Shown here: piece by piece, positions 5,907-14,933 of the stretch
Layout: each line of letters opens with the position of its first letter
Position numbering within the stretch: the first letter of the stretch is position 1
Assembly: GCA_934678955.1 (NCBI GenBank)
Contig: CAKUSI010000033.1
Span: 1-20,060, forward strand
DNA length: 20,060 nt
Reading direction: 5' to 3'
Source of the DNA: an uncultured Austwickia sp.
GTDB taxonomy: Bacteria; Actinomycetota; Actinomycetes; Actinomycetales; Dermatophilaceae
The notes under the pieces: generated by a model
What the model saw: only the letters and a program-made list of their open reading frames with translations
What the model was told of the DNA's origin: nothing
The model's database searches: none
Made by a program: the position numbers and the translations under genes

Positions 5907-7103
5907 CGGGCGGGAGAGATGCCGGATGAGGCGGCCGATCAGGGCCTCGCAGGCGGCCAACTGGGAGAGCTCGACGTATTCGTCGGGCCCGTGCGCCTGG
6001 GCGATGTCGCCGGGGCCGACCACGACGGCGTCGATGCCGGATTCCGAGAACTGCCCCGCCTCGGTCCCATACGCCACCTTCTGGCCCGACAGGGTCGCGC
6101 CGAGCTCGAGGGACAGCCGGGCCGCCGGGCCCTCCGGGGATGACTCCAGCCCGGGCGTCATCGCCCCGATCGTGACCGTCGCGCTGCCGGCAGGATGCAG
6201 CGCCTTCATCTCGCGCTCCAGGTCGGCGGCGTAGGCGCGCAGCTCGTCCGCGACGTCCTGCGGGTCGACGGCGGCGATGGTCCGGAAGTCGCAGCCCAAC
6301 TCGCACCGATCGGCGACCGTGTTGAAGGCGATCCCGCCGGAGATCTGGTTGACGCCGATCGTGCTGTGGGCGACGTCGTACGCGGGATCGTACGGGCCCT
6401 GCGACGCATACCGGTCTCCCAGCGCGCGGATCCGGGCGACCAGCGTCGCGGCGTGCTCGATCGCGTTGAGCGCGTAGGGCTTGCGGGACGAATGGGCCGC
6501 CAGCCCCGTCACCACGATCTCGGCGATGTTGACCGACTTGTGCGCGAGGATGACCCGCATCGACGTCGGCTCCCCGATCAGGGCCACGCGGGGGTGCAGG
6601 CCGAGTTCGGCGATGTCCTTGACGATCTGTTCCCCGCCGAGGCAGCCGACTTCCTCGTCGTAGCTGAACGCCAGGTGGATCGGCTCGCGCAGGGGCGCGG
6701 CCTGCATGTCGGGGACGAGGGCGAGCGCCACCGCGAGGAACCCCTTCATGTCACACGTCCCGCGGCCGTAGAGCCGCCCGTCGCGGATCTCGGGCGCGAA
6801 GGGCGGGCTCGTCCAGGTTTGCCCGTCGACGGGTACGACGTCCGTATGACCGGACAGGACGACGCCGCCGGTCACGCCGCCGTCGGCCGCGGGGATGGTC
6901 GCGATCAGGTTCGCCTTGTCGCCGGTGGGATCCGGGCGGATGTGCGCGGCCACGCCCAGTTCGCGCAGCTCGGTGGCGACCAGCTCGATGAGTGGGAGGT
7001 TGGAGTCCCGGCTGGTGGTGTCGATGGACACGAGCCGCTTCGTCCACGCGATCACGCTGTCGCGGGGGGCGTCCAGGGGGGCGGCGGGAGGCGGTGAGGT
7101 CAT
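5904..7103 (-). CDS. M20-family deacylase, acetylornithine deacetylase (ArgE) type
   Basis: Zinc-dependent amidohydrolase that removes an acyl group from an amino acid, acting in the cytoplasm. The 399-residue length fits ArgE. Metal and catalytic residues are visible in order: His86 and Asp88 in LSGHTDVVP, Asp118 in GRGTCDMKG, Glu150-Glu151 in DEEVG, Glu178 in IGEPT, and His371 in AQAHGPDEYV. GTEAGQFSESG before the last His is typical of the ArgE branch rather than DapE. ATG 7103 is chosen because the conserved region starts ~15 residues later; an in-frame GTG at 7148 would add 15 Pro-rich residues. No other arginine genes are near, and actinobacteria usually recycle the acetyl group with ArgJ. 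The true substrate may therefore be another N-acyl amino acid. It is divergent from deoA across ~170 bases with no assigned promoter. Confidence 0.88.
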   Translation of the reverse strand: MTSPPPAAPLDAPRDSVIAWTKRLVSIDTTSRDSNLPLIELVATELRELGVAAHIRPDPTGDKANLIATIPAADGGVTGGVVLSGHTDVVPVDGQTWTSPPFAPEIRDGRLYGRGTCDMKGFLAVALALVPDMQAAPLREPIHLAFSYDEEVGCLGGEQIVKDIAELGLHPRVALIGEPTSMRVILAHKSVNIAEIVVTGLAAHSSRKPYALNAIEHAATLVARIRALGDRYASQGPYDPAYDVAHSTIGVNQISGGIAFNTVADRCELGCDFRTIAAVDPQDVADELRAYAADLEREMKALHPAGSATVTIGAMTPGLESSPEGPAARLSLELGATLSGQKVAYGTEAGQFSESGIDAVVVGPGDIAQAHGPDEYVELSQLAACEALIGRLIRHLSRP

Positions 7104-7276
7104 GCGTGGCTCGCTCGGCTGGGAGGGGTGACGGGGATGTGAGCCCACCCTAACCGCCCGCCTGCGGCGCCCCGATCTGCCGCTCGCCGCGTGCCGCCGG
7201 TCGTGCGGCCTCGGAGGCCTCCGCTGCGACGTCCGGGGGCGACTCTGCAGTGCCGGGACCTGTCAGGATCGGTGCC

Positions 7277-8593
7277 ATGAGCGAGGAGTTCGATGCGGTC
7301 GACGTCATCCGCGTCAAACGCGACGGCGAGCGCCTGAGCGGGGAGCAGATCGACTGGGTGATCGACGCGTTCACGCGCGAGGTGGTGGCCCCGGAGCAGA
7401 TGGCCGCGCTCGCGATGGCGATCTTCCTGCGCGGCATGGACCGGGGCGAAACCTCGCGGTGGACGGCCGCGATGATCGCGAGCGGGAGCCGCCTCGACTT
7501 CTCCGACCTTCGTCGGCCCACCGTCGACAAGCACTCCACGGGCGGCGTCGGCGACAAGATCACGCTGCCGCTCGCTCCGCTGGTCGCCGCGTGTGGCGTG
7601 GCCGTGCCGCAGCTGTCGGGTCGGGGCCTCGGCCACACCGGGGGCACGCTCGACAAGCTGGAGGCCATCCCGGGTTGGCGGGCGACGCTGAGCACGAAAC
7701 AGCTGCGGTCGCAGCTCGCGGACGTCGGGGCGGCGATCTGCGCGGCGGGCGCGGGTCTGGCGCCGGCCGACGCCCGGCTCTACGCGCTGCGCGACGTGAC
7801 CGGGACGGTCGAGTCAATCCCCCTGATCGCGAGCTCGATCATGAGCAAGAAGATCGCCGAGGGCGCGGGCGCGCTGATCCTCGACGTCAAGGTCGGCTCG
7901 GGCGCCTTCATGAAAGACCTCGCTTCCGCCCGCGAGCTCGCCACGACCATGGTCGCGCTGGGGACCGATGCCGGGTTGCGCACCGTGGCGCTGCTCACCG
8001 ACATGGCGACGCCGCTCGGCCGGAGCGCCGGCAACGCGCTCGAGGTGGCCGAAGCCGTGGAGGTGCTCGCCGGCGGCGGGCCGCCGGATGTGGTCGAGCT
8101 GACGCTGACGCTCGCTCGGGAGATGCTGGCCGCAGCCGGGCGCGACGACGTGGACCCAGCGCTCGCCCTCGCCGACGGCCGGGCGATGGACGCGTGGCGG
8201 GCGATGATCGCCGCCCAAGGCGGCGACCCGGATGCTCCGCTGCCGACCGCCCGCGAGCAGGAGGTGGTGGTCGCCGACCGCGACGGGGTGCTGGAGCGGC
8301 TCGACGCGTATGCGGTGGGGCAGGCCGCCTGGCGCTTGGGCGCGGGTCGGAGCAGGCCGGGCGAGCAGGTCAGCGCGGGCGCCGGCGTGCAGTGGCATGC
8401 CCGCCCCGGGGACCGGGTGGCCGCCGGGGCGCCCCTGTTCACGCTGCACAGCGACGATTCCGCTCGGTTCGCCCGAGCCCGTGCGGCGTTGGAGGGCGGC
8501 TGGGAGCTTGCGCCGGTCGGCACCGCGCCGCCGCTCAGTCCCGGTGACGTCGCGCCCCCCGCGCCCAGCTTGATCCTGGGCCGCGTGGGCTGA
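7277..8593 (+). CDS. deoA: Thymidine phosphorylase
   Basis: Phosphorolysis of thymidine or deoxyuridine to the base and 2-deoxyribose-1-phosphate in the cytoplasm. The 438-residue length is that of the family. Motifs are KHSTGGVGDK (85-94, phosphate site), the signature SGRGLGHTGGTLDKLE (114-129) and RDVTGTVES...IPLIASSIMSKK (172-192). Arg172, Ser187 and Lys191 there match the base-binding residues of the E. coli enzyme. The C-terminal alpha/beta domain extends from about 330. The frame is open to a GTG at 7250, but ATG 7277 has AGGA at 7265-7268 and starts the normal N-terminus. It converges with the RDD gene, stops 20 bases apart. Together with Cdd (1318) and PNP (18438) it gives nucleoside catabolism; the pyrimidine product would feed the mutase at 16728 if that enzyme accepts pentose phosphates. 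Confidence 0.95.
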   Translation: MSEEFDAVDVIRVKRDGERLSGEQIDWVIDAFTREVVAPEQMAALAMAIFLRGMDRGETSRWTAAMIASGSRLDFSDLRRPTVDKHSTGGVGDKITLPLAPLVAACGVAVPQLSGRGLGHTGGTLDKLEAIPGWRATLSTKQLRSQLADVGAAICAAGAGLAPADARLYALRDVTGTVESIPLIASSIMSKKIAEGAGALILDVKVGSGAFMKDLASARELATTMVALGTDAGLRTVALLTDMATPLGRSAGNALEVAEAVEVLAGGGPPDVVELTLTLAREMLAAAGRDDVDPALALADGRAMDAWRAMIAAQGGDPDAPLPTAREQEVVVADRDGVLERLDAYAVGQAAWRLGAGRSRPGEQVSAGAGVQWHARPGDRVAAGAPLFTLHSDDSARFARARAALEGGWELAPVGTAPPLSPGDVAPPAPSLILGRVG

Positions 8594-8612
8594 CATCACC
8601 GTCACCTCGCGG

Positions 8613-9455
8613 CTATGTCGGGAGGCGGCCGGGCACCGACGGGGACGTCTGCGCGAAGGACGCGCCCAGCAGCCGCCGGCGCAGGGCGTCTTCGCGGGCG
8701 AGGCGCTCGGCGTCGCGCCGGCCCCTCTCCACGAGGAGCGCCTGCAGGAACACCTCGGGCGGGGTGCCGAGCGGCGGACCGGGGGAGGTATAGGCCACCG
8801 CGCGTCGGGCGAGGTCCTGCGCGAGCGCATGCCGCGGCCCGGGCCGGAGTTGCGGGGCGCGGGTGAGCAGCTCCCGGATCGCAAGAGCCAGGGGATCCGG
8901 CAGCGGCGCGATGTCGGCGCCGGCAGCCCAGGCGGCGAGGGGCGGCGGCATCGCTGCCCCCTGCGGCCAGGGCGGCTGGACGCGATCGCGGACGACGTAG
9001 GTCCCGGCGGCCAGGTCCCCCACCCGCTGGGCGCGCGAGGTCAACAGCCCGCAGACCAGCGCGGGCGACCCCGCGAGTAGATACACCTCGACGAAGCCGA
9101 TGAGCTGCCGGGTCAATGCGTGGCGCACGGTGATCGGCCCGCCGTCATCCCGTACGGTCCGCAGACCCACGATGCTCTTGCCGAACGTGCGCCCGTACCG
9201 CGACTCGAAGAACGTCGGGACGGCCACGAACGTCGTGACGAGCGCGGTCACCGCGACGGCCGCCATGGTCGCTTCGTCGAGGGAGGACACGAACGGGATC
9301 AGCAGGATCATGACCAGGGTCCAGGTGAACACCACCGCAAACACCACGTCGAGGAGCCCGGAGAGCGCCCGCAGGCCGAGCGAGGCGGCGGGCATGTCGA
9401 GCGCGACCGCCTCGCCGGTCACCAGGGTGGACTCCCCCCAGACGCTCTCGCTCAC
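8613..9455 (-). CDS. RDD-family membrane protein
   Basis: 280-residue integral membrane protein. The RDD domain covers about 20-155: ASLGLRALSGLLDVVFAVV with the conserved Arg and Asp, a second hydrophobic stretch around 70-80, the loop GRTFGKSIVGLRTV, then a third segment and a QRVGDLAAGTYVV end. Residues 160-280 are a cytoplasmic Pro/Arg/Leu-rich extension ending ASFAQTSPSVPGRLPT. The family is proposed to move ions or small molecules; no substrate can be read here. It starts at GTG 9455 with a possible leaderless promoter. It is divergent from the SpoIIM-like gene, and in many actinobacteria the two sit beside the MoxR-DUF58 block, as here. Confidence 0.9.
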   Translation of the reverse strand: MSESVWGESTLVTGEAVALDMPAASLGLRALSGLLDVVFAVVFTWTLVMILLIPFVSSLDEATMAAVAVTALVTTFVAVPTFFESRYGRTFGKSIVGLRTVRDDGGPITVRHALTRQLIGFVEVYLLAGSPALVCGLLTSRAQRVGDLAAGTYVVRDRVQPPWPQGAAMPPPLAAWAAGADIAPLPDPLALAIRELLTRAPQLRPGPRHALAQDLARRAVAYTSPGPPLGTPPEVFLQALLVERGRRDAERLAREDALRRRLLGASFAQTSPSVPGRLPT

Positions 9456-9461
9456 CCGCCC

Positions 9462-9467
9462 AGCCTA
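9462..9467 (-). promoter_or_regulatory. -10 element TAGGCT for leaderless RDD gene
   Basis: On the minus strand TAGGCT (TAnnnT pattern) lies six bases before the GTG at 9455, with no ribosome binding site between. Transcription starting at or next to the GTG would give a leaderless mRNA, common in actinobacteria. Position and pattern are seen; activity is inferred. Confidence 0.45.
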
Positions 9468-9546
9468 ACCAGGCGGACCGCGCGGCGCCGGTGCCGTCGT
9501 CGCGGCGGGGCTCCTCGGCGCAGGCAGCGGGTCGGGGACGCGCCCG

Positions 9547-9552
9547 TACAGT
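9547..9552 (+). promoter_or_regulatory. -10 element TACAGT for leaderless SpoIIM-like gene
   Basis: TACAGT lies seven bases before GTG 9560 and no Shine-Dalgarno sequence intervenes. The spacing is right for a transcript beginning at the start codon. It also helps choose GTG 9560 over the in-frame GTG 9551, which overlaps the hexamer. Confidence 0.5.
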
Positions 9553-9559
9553 GGGGTCC

Positions 9560-10552
9560 GTGGATCTCGACGCCTACGTGGCGGCGCACCTGCCGCAGTG
9601 GCGCCGCCTGGAAGAGCTGGTGGGGCGCCGCTCCCTGGGCAGCGCCGAGGCGGACGAGCTGCTGGACCTCTACCAGCGGACGGCCACCCACCTGTCGGCG
9701 ATCCGCTCGGCGGCCCCCGAGCCGCAGGTCGTCGAATACCTGTCCTGGCTCCTGTCCCGCGCGCGCGCCCACGCGGCCCGGCCTCAGCGGCCGAGTTGGA
9801 GCAGCCTGCTCACCTTCTTCACGGACACGTTCCCCGGGACGCTCTATCGGCTCCGGCGCTGGTGGCTCGCGACGCTGGCGGTCAACGTGGTGGTGGCGGT
9901 CGCGCTCACGTGGTGGTTCCTCGCCAACCCGCAGGTCGAGCAGACGTTGCTCAGCCCCGGGGAGGTCCAGCAGCTCGTCGAGAGCGACTTTGCCGGCTAC
10001 TACACGGAGCACGCGGCGAGCAGCTTCGCCTTCCGGGTGTGGACCAACAACGCCTGGGTGGCGGCGCAGTGCATCGCCTTCGGGGTGCTCGGAGCGCCGG
10101 TGGTCTACGTGCTGTGGCAGAACATCCTGAATCTGGCCGTGGTCGGCTCGATCATGATCCGCCACGAGCGGGCCGACGTGTTCTTCGGCCTGATCTCTCC
10201 GCACGGGATCCTGGAGCTGACCGCTGTGTTCGTCGCGGCGGGCGTCGGGCTCCGCCTGTTCTGGTCGTGGGTCGAACCGGGGGCCCGCAGCCGCGTCCGC
10301 GCGGTGGCGCAGGAGGGCCGGGCGGCGATCACGGTCGCCCTCGGCTTGATCGTGGTGCTGGCCGTGAGCGGGCTGATCGAGGCGTTCGTAACCCCCTCGC
10401 CGCTGCCGACGTGGGCGCGCGTTGGGATCGGTGTGGTCGCGGAGGCCGCGTTCCTCGCGTATGTCTTCGCGGCCGGCCGCTGGGCGGTCCGGCGGGGCGT
10501 GACCGGGGACCTGGAGCCGGACCGCGCGGGGTACGCGGCCCCGACGCGCTGA
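9560..10552 (+). CDS. Stage II sporulation protein M-like (SpoIIM/DUF95) membrane protein
   Basis: 330-residue integral membrane protein starting at GTG 9560 (MDLDAYVAAHLPQW, the usual N-terminus of this actinobacterial branch). A helical cytoplasmic region (1-100) precedes TM1 (about 101-121). A loop follows, then several further segments around 165-190, 217-236, 256-275 and 290-310. The family block NNAWVAAQ...NILNLAVV...SPHGILEL (163-220) is intact. In spore formers SpoIIM acts with SpoIID and SpoIIP in peptidoglycan hydrolysis at engulfment. No sporulation partners are seen here and such homologues are widespread in non-sporulating actinobacteria, so a general envelope role is more likely. 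It converges with the DUF58 operon. Confidence 0.9.
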   Translation: MDLDAYVAAHLPQWRRLEELVGRRSLGSAEADELLDLYQRTATHLSAIRSAAPEPQVVEYLSWLLSRARAHAARPQRPSWSSLLTFFTDTFPGTLYRLRRWWLATLAVNVVVAVALTWWFLANPQVEQTLLSPGEVQQLVESDFAGYYTEHAASSFAFRVWTNNAWVAAQCIAFGVLGAPVVYVLWQNILNLAVVGSIMIRHERADVFFGLISPHGILELTAVFVAAGVGLRLFWSWVEPGARSRVRAVAQEGRAAITVALGLIVVLAVSGLIEAFVTPSPLPTWARVGIGVVAEAAFLAYVFAAGRWAVRRGVTGDLEPDRAGYAAPTR

Positions 10553-10626
10553 GCCCGCCGCCCGGCCTTGCCCGGGGGAGGCTCGTCAAGAGTGCGCTTT
10601 CCGTCAAGGAGGCTGGCCAGTCAAGG

Positions 10627-10651
10627 GACCAGTCAGTCATCGGGGCTGGTC
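10627..10651. terminator. Weak inverted repeat between convergent genes
   Basis: GACCAG (10627-10632) and CTGGTC (10646-10651) form a 6-bp stem with a 13-nt loop between the SpoIIM-like and DUF58 stop codons. The surrounding 115 bases repeat short CCAGTCA/GTCAAG words. It could serve as a bidirectional terminator, but the stem is short. Confidence 0.3.
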
Positions 10652-10666
10652 AGTGAGAGGGGCCTG

Positions 10667-11986
10667 TCACAGGAGGCCGCGGGCCTTCAGCGTCAGGTAA
10701 TGGCGGCACAGCGCCACGGGCAGGGCGTCGGGCGGCTCGTCGAGCACGTCGAGGCCGAGGCGGCCCAGCACGTCCGCGGTGCGTTCCCGATCGGCCAGGG
10801 TCCGCTCGGCGGCGGCCGCGTCGTACGCCTGGACGGCCCCGACGCGCCCATCGTCCGTCGGCGCCATGCCGGGGGCGAGGGTCGCGGCGGCGAGTGCCGG
10901 ATCCTGGACCGAGGCCAGCACGACGCGATGGTGGGCGGCCAGCGTGGGCAGGACCGGAAGAAGACTCTCCTGGACGGCGGCCGGCTCGAGCGGGGTCAAC
11001 AGCACGACCAGGCTGCGGCGGCGGAGCCGCGCCAGCACCGCGCCCACCAGCGCGGGCCAGTCCGCCTCGACGAGGGCGGGCTCCAGCGGCGCCATCTCGG
11101 TCACCAGGCGGTGCAGCAGATCCCCGCGGCGGTCGGCCCGTACGTGGGCGCGCACCTGCCGATCGCCCATGACCACCTCGACGCGGTCCCCCGCGCGGGA
11201 GGCCAGCGCCGCCAGCAGCAGCGCCGCGTCCATCGCGGAGTCCAGGCGGGGCACGTCGAGCACTCGGGCAGCGCTCGTACGGGACGTGTCCAGCACGATG
11301 ACGACGTGCCGGTCGCGCTCCGGCTGCCAGGTGCGCACGACGATCTCGCGCCGCCGGGCCGTGGCCCGCCAGTCGATGCTGCGGACGTCGTCGCCGTCGA
11401 CGTAATCGCGCAGCGAGTCGAACTCGGTGCCCTGCCCCCGCGTGCGGACGGCCGAGCGGCCGTCGAGTTGGCGCAGGCTGGCCAGCAGGCTCGGCAGGTG
11501 GCGCCGTGAGTCGAACGGCGGCAGCGCGCGGGCCGAGCCCGGCAGATCGAACGATCGCTGCCGCGCACCCAGCCCGAGCGGCCCGAACACGCGGAGCGTG
11601 ACGCGATCGGCGAGGCGATCCCCGCGTCGCGTCGGCGTGAGTTGCACCGCCAGCTCCTGCGAGCGCCCCGGCCCGAGTTTCCACCGGGCGATCTCACCCG
11701 CCGAGCCCGCCGAGGGCTGCCAGGCATCCCGTACCTGCAGGCGCACCGCGCGGTCCGTCAGGTTCGTCACGCGCAGGCGGGAGGACGTGCTCTCTCCCAG
11801 GCGAACAGGCTCCACGGGGGAGCGGGCCGCCGCGAGCCGCCCGGGGGAGACGGCGAGCGCCACGTCGATCGCCAGCGCGGCGAGGCAGACGAGCCACCAC
11901 AGCCGCACCAGCGCGGCGTCGGGCCACAGCAGCGCCGGGACGACTCCCAGGGCGACCAGCACCACGAAGCGGCCCGTCACCGCCAT
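10667..11986 (-). CDS. DUF58 domain protein
   Basis: 439 residues, last gene of the minus-strand operon. Two hydrophobic segments (about 5-21 and 26-47) anchor it. A beta-rich domain (55-150) with RVFGPLGLG follows, then the DUF58 core GQGTEFDSLRDYVDGDDVRSIDWRATARR (two parts, 184-213). After that comes a von Willebrand A-like fold with a metal-site motif VLDTSRTSA (231-239; Asp233, Ser235, Thr237). DUF58 proteins are usual partners of MoxR ATPases. The gene follows MoxR by 84 bases, unlike the overlapping genes upstream, so it may have its own translation control. ATG 11986 is the first start before the membrane anchor. Function is known only by association with MoxR-dependent assembly or chaperoning. 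Confidence 0.93.
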   Translation of the reverse strand: MAVTGRFVVLVALGVVPALLWPDAALVRLWWLVCLAALAIDVALAVSPGRLAAARSPVEPVRLGESTSSRLRVTNLTDRAVRLQVRDAWQPSAGSAGEIARWKLGPGRSQELAVQLTPTRRGDRLADRVTLRVFGPLGLGARQRSFDLPGSARALPPFDSRRHLPSLLASLRQLDGRSAVRTRGQGTEFDSLRDYVDGDDVRSIDWRATARRREIVVRTWQPERDRHVVIVLDTSRTSAARVLDVPRLDSAMDAALLLAALASRAGDRVEVVMGDRQVRAHVRADRRGDLLHRLVTEMAPLEPALVEADWPALVGAVLARLRRRSLVVLLTPLEPAAVQESLLPVLPTLAAHHRVVLASVQDPALAAATLAPGMAPTDDGRVGAVQAYDAAAAERTLADRERTADVLGRLGLDVLDEPPDALPVALCRHYLTLKARGLL

Positions 11987-12070
11987 GGCGTCGGCCTCAT
12001 GGACATACCGTCTTTCACCTGGGACCTCCTCGCGCTGCCTCGGCCGCCTCGCGCTGCCCCCGCGGGGACG

Positions 12071-13071
<1,001 letters not shown>

Positions 13072-13075
<4 letters not shown>

Positions 13076-14205
13076 GTGCGTCGTACCTCTCTCTCGAGTT
13101 GCGCCAGGTCCGCGCCCAGCCGCGCCAGGTCGGCGTCGGAGGTCGGAGCGGGGCTGAGCAGTGCGCTCACATCGGCGGTGCTGCGCCCGGTGGCCGCCGC
13201 GAGCGTCGCGGCCAACGCCTGGGGGTCGCCCGTGGCCGGGAGGCCGACGGCGTCGGCGAGGCGGGCCCGCGTGGCCCCGGCCAACAGGGCGGCGGCGTGA
13301 CCGGGATCGCGGGCACGCCGATAGAGGTGTCCGCGCGCCAGGGTCGTTTCGTGGGCGGCCACGACCACGGGCAGAGGCTCCGTGACCAGCCGACCCAGGC
13401 GGCGGCCGCGCCAGATCATGAGCGCGACGACGCTCCCCCCGAGCGCCAGGGTCAAGGGCTGCAACCAGGCGGGCGGCCAGGGCCCGCTGGGCGCCTGCTC
13501 GGCCGGGGACTCGGCCACGGGCACATACCAGGTCAGGTCCGCGTGGCGACCGAGCACCCGCAGGGCGATCGCGGCGTTGTCGACGTCGGTCAGGCCTTCG
13601 TTGCTGAACATCCGGACGTTGCCCGCGACGATGACTTCGGGGGAGCCGGTGCGCTGACCGGCGGGAAGGCGTACGAGGGCGCCGTAGGAAGCGGCGGAAG
13701 GGCCACCGGCCTGCCGGAAGCAGGCCTCCGAGTCCCAGCCGCCTGCCGCATACATCCTGCTCGGACCGCTGATCTGGTCGCCGCTGTCGGCGTCGTGGGT
13801 GGCGCACCGCGCCTGCAACACTCCGTCCACCGAGTCCGTCTGCCGGACGCCGGGTGCCAGCTCGCTCAGCGTCGACTCGTCCGGGCGGATCAGCACCACC
13901 GTGTCGGCGCGCCGCGCGGCCTCGGCGAGGCGAGTCCGCGCCTGGTCGGTGGCCGCCGGTCCCGGGGTCACCAGGAGGGTCCCGCCCTCGACCGTGGCGG
14001 CCAGGTCTTCGGAGCGTCGCACGGCGCGAACCTGGACGTCGGCGTGCCGCTGCAGTAGCGCCGACACCGCGGCGGCCCCGCCGGGTTCACGGGAGTGGGG
14101 GTCCGTCTGCGACGTGCTGACCTGCTCACCGACCCAGAACGCCGAGAACAGCGCGGCCAGAAGCACCGCCAGAGCCACGAGCAGCCCGACCGCGGCGCGC
14201 CTCAC
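13072..14205 (-). CDS. DUF4350 domain membrane protein
   Basis: 377 residues from GTG 14205, which overlaps the DUF4129 stop (GTGA). One N-terminal membrane helix (about 5-25) precedes a soluble domain of about 40-235: [17 protein letters not shown], then GTLLVTPGP, the GATase-like fold of DUF4350. A second helix lies at about 249-265, and the C-terminal part (270-377) is cytoplasmic and helical. The soluble domain contains two Cys (134 and 162) that could pair outside the membrane. Position between DUF4129 and MoxR is the standard arrangement in Micrococcales and relatives. Biochemical role unknown. Confidence 0.9.
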
Positions 14206-14933
14206 CGGGGGACCGCCAGCGGCCGGGGGAGGCGCGCGGGATCCACGACCGCCGGGGTGAGCCGGCGGACCCGCTCCTCGAAGGCCAACACCGCGCGCGT
14301 CTGGTGAAGCGAGGGAGTCAGGCCCCCGTAGCGCACCTCGTCGAACCGTCGGGCTGCCGCCGCAGCCTCGTCGGACTCACCCGGGAAGGCCGCGGCGAGG
14401 GCCGCGCCGAACTCCCCGGACGTGCGGTCGGAGGCGCGGTCGACCACGCCGCGCTCGACGGCTCCGGCCGCGGCCGCGCGGAACCCCTCGAGGACCGCCC
14501 GCGAGGTGTCCCCGGCGGCGAGGGCGTCGTCGGCGCGCCGTCGGTATTCGGCCGCCGACGCCATCCCCTCGGTGAAGAGGGGATCGCCCGCGTCCTCCTC
14601 GGACTGCGTGGCCCTCGGCTCGCGGCGCATCCGCAGGATGACCGCGACGATGAGCGCCACGAGGGCCACGAGGAGGACGATCGCGGGGGCGTTGGGCAGC
14701 CCCGGCCCGCCCCCGGCGTCGGTCGTGAAGAGGCGCGCGAATTGGTCGGCCACCCAGGCGAAGAACCGCTCGATCGGCGAGCGTCCGTATCCCGTCCCCG
14801 CCAGCTCCTCGCTCGCCCACTCCCGGGCCTGGTCCGGCTCCGGGCGGAACTCACCCTCCCCGGGGACCAGAGCGGAGCCGGACCAGGCCAGCGCGACGGC
14901 GGACGCGTGCAGCACCGCAGGATGACACGTCAC
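14202..14933 (-). CDS. DUF4129 domain membrane protein
   Basis: 243 residues from GTG 14933, overlapping the upstream gene's stop by GTGA. A short hydrophobic N-terminal part (6-23) may be a signal or anchor. GRSPIERFFAWVADQFARLF (50-69) is followed by a clear membrane helix APAIVLLVALVALIVAVIL (82-100). The DUF4129 domain (about 125-215) contains YRRRADDALAAGDTSRAVLEGFRA and ends RRFDEVRYGG, the usual terminal motif. It acts at the membrane with MoxR/DUF58 partners by gene association. No catalytic residues are evident. Confidence 0.9.
   Translation of the reverse strand: MTCHPAVLHASAVALAWSGSALVPGEGEFRPEPDQAREWASEELAGTGYGRSPIERFFAWVADQFARLFTTDAGGGPGLPNAPAIVLLVALVALIVAVILRMRREPRATQSEEDAGDPLFTEGMASAAEYRRRADDALAAGDTSRAVLEGFRAAAAGAVERGVVDRASDRTSGEFGAALAAAFPGESDEAAAAARRFDEVRYGGLTPSLHQTRAVLAFEERVRRLTPAVVDPARLPRPLAVPR

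Noticed and set aside
13076..13807. Upstream extension of the MoxR frame
   Set aside because: Overlaps the DUF4350 gene in another frame, is Arg-rich, and the ATGA-coupled start at 13075 gives the normal MoxR length.
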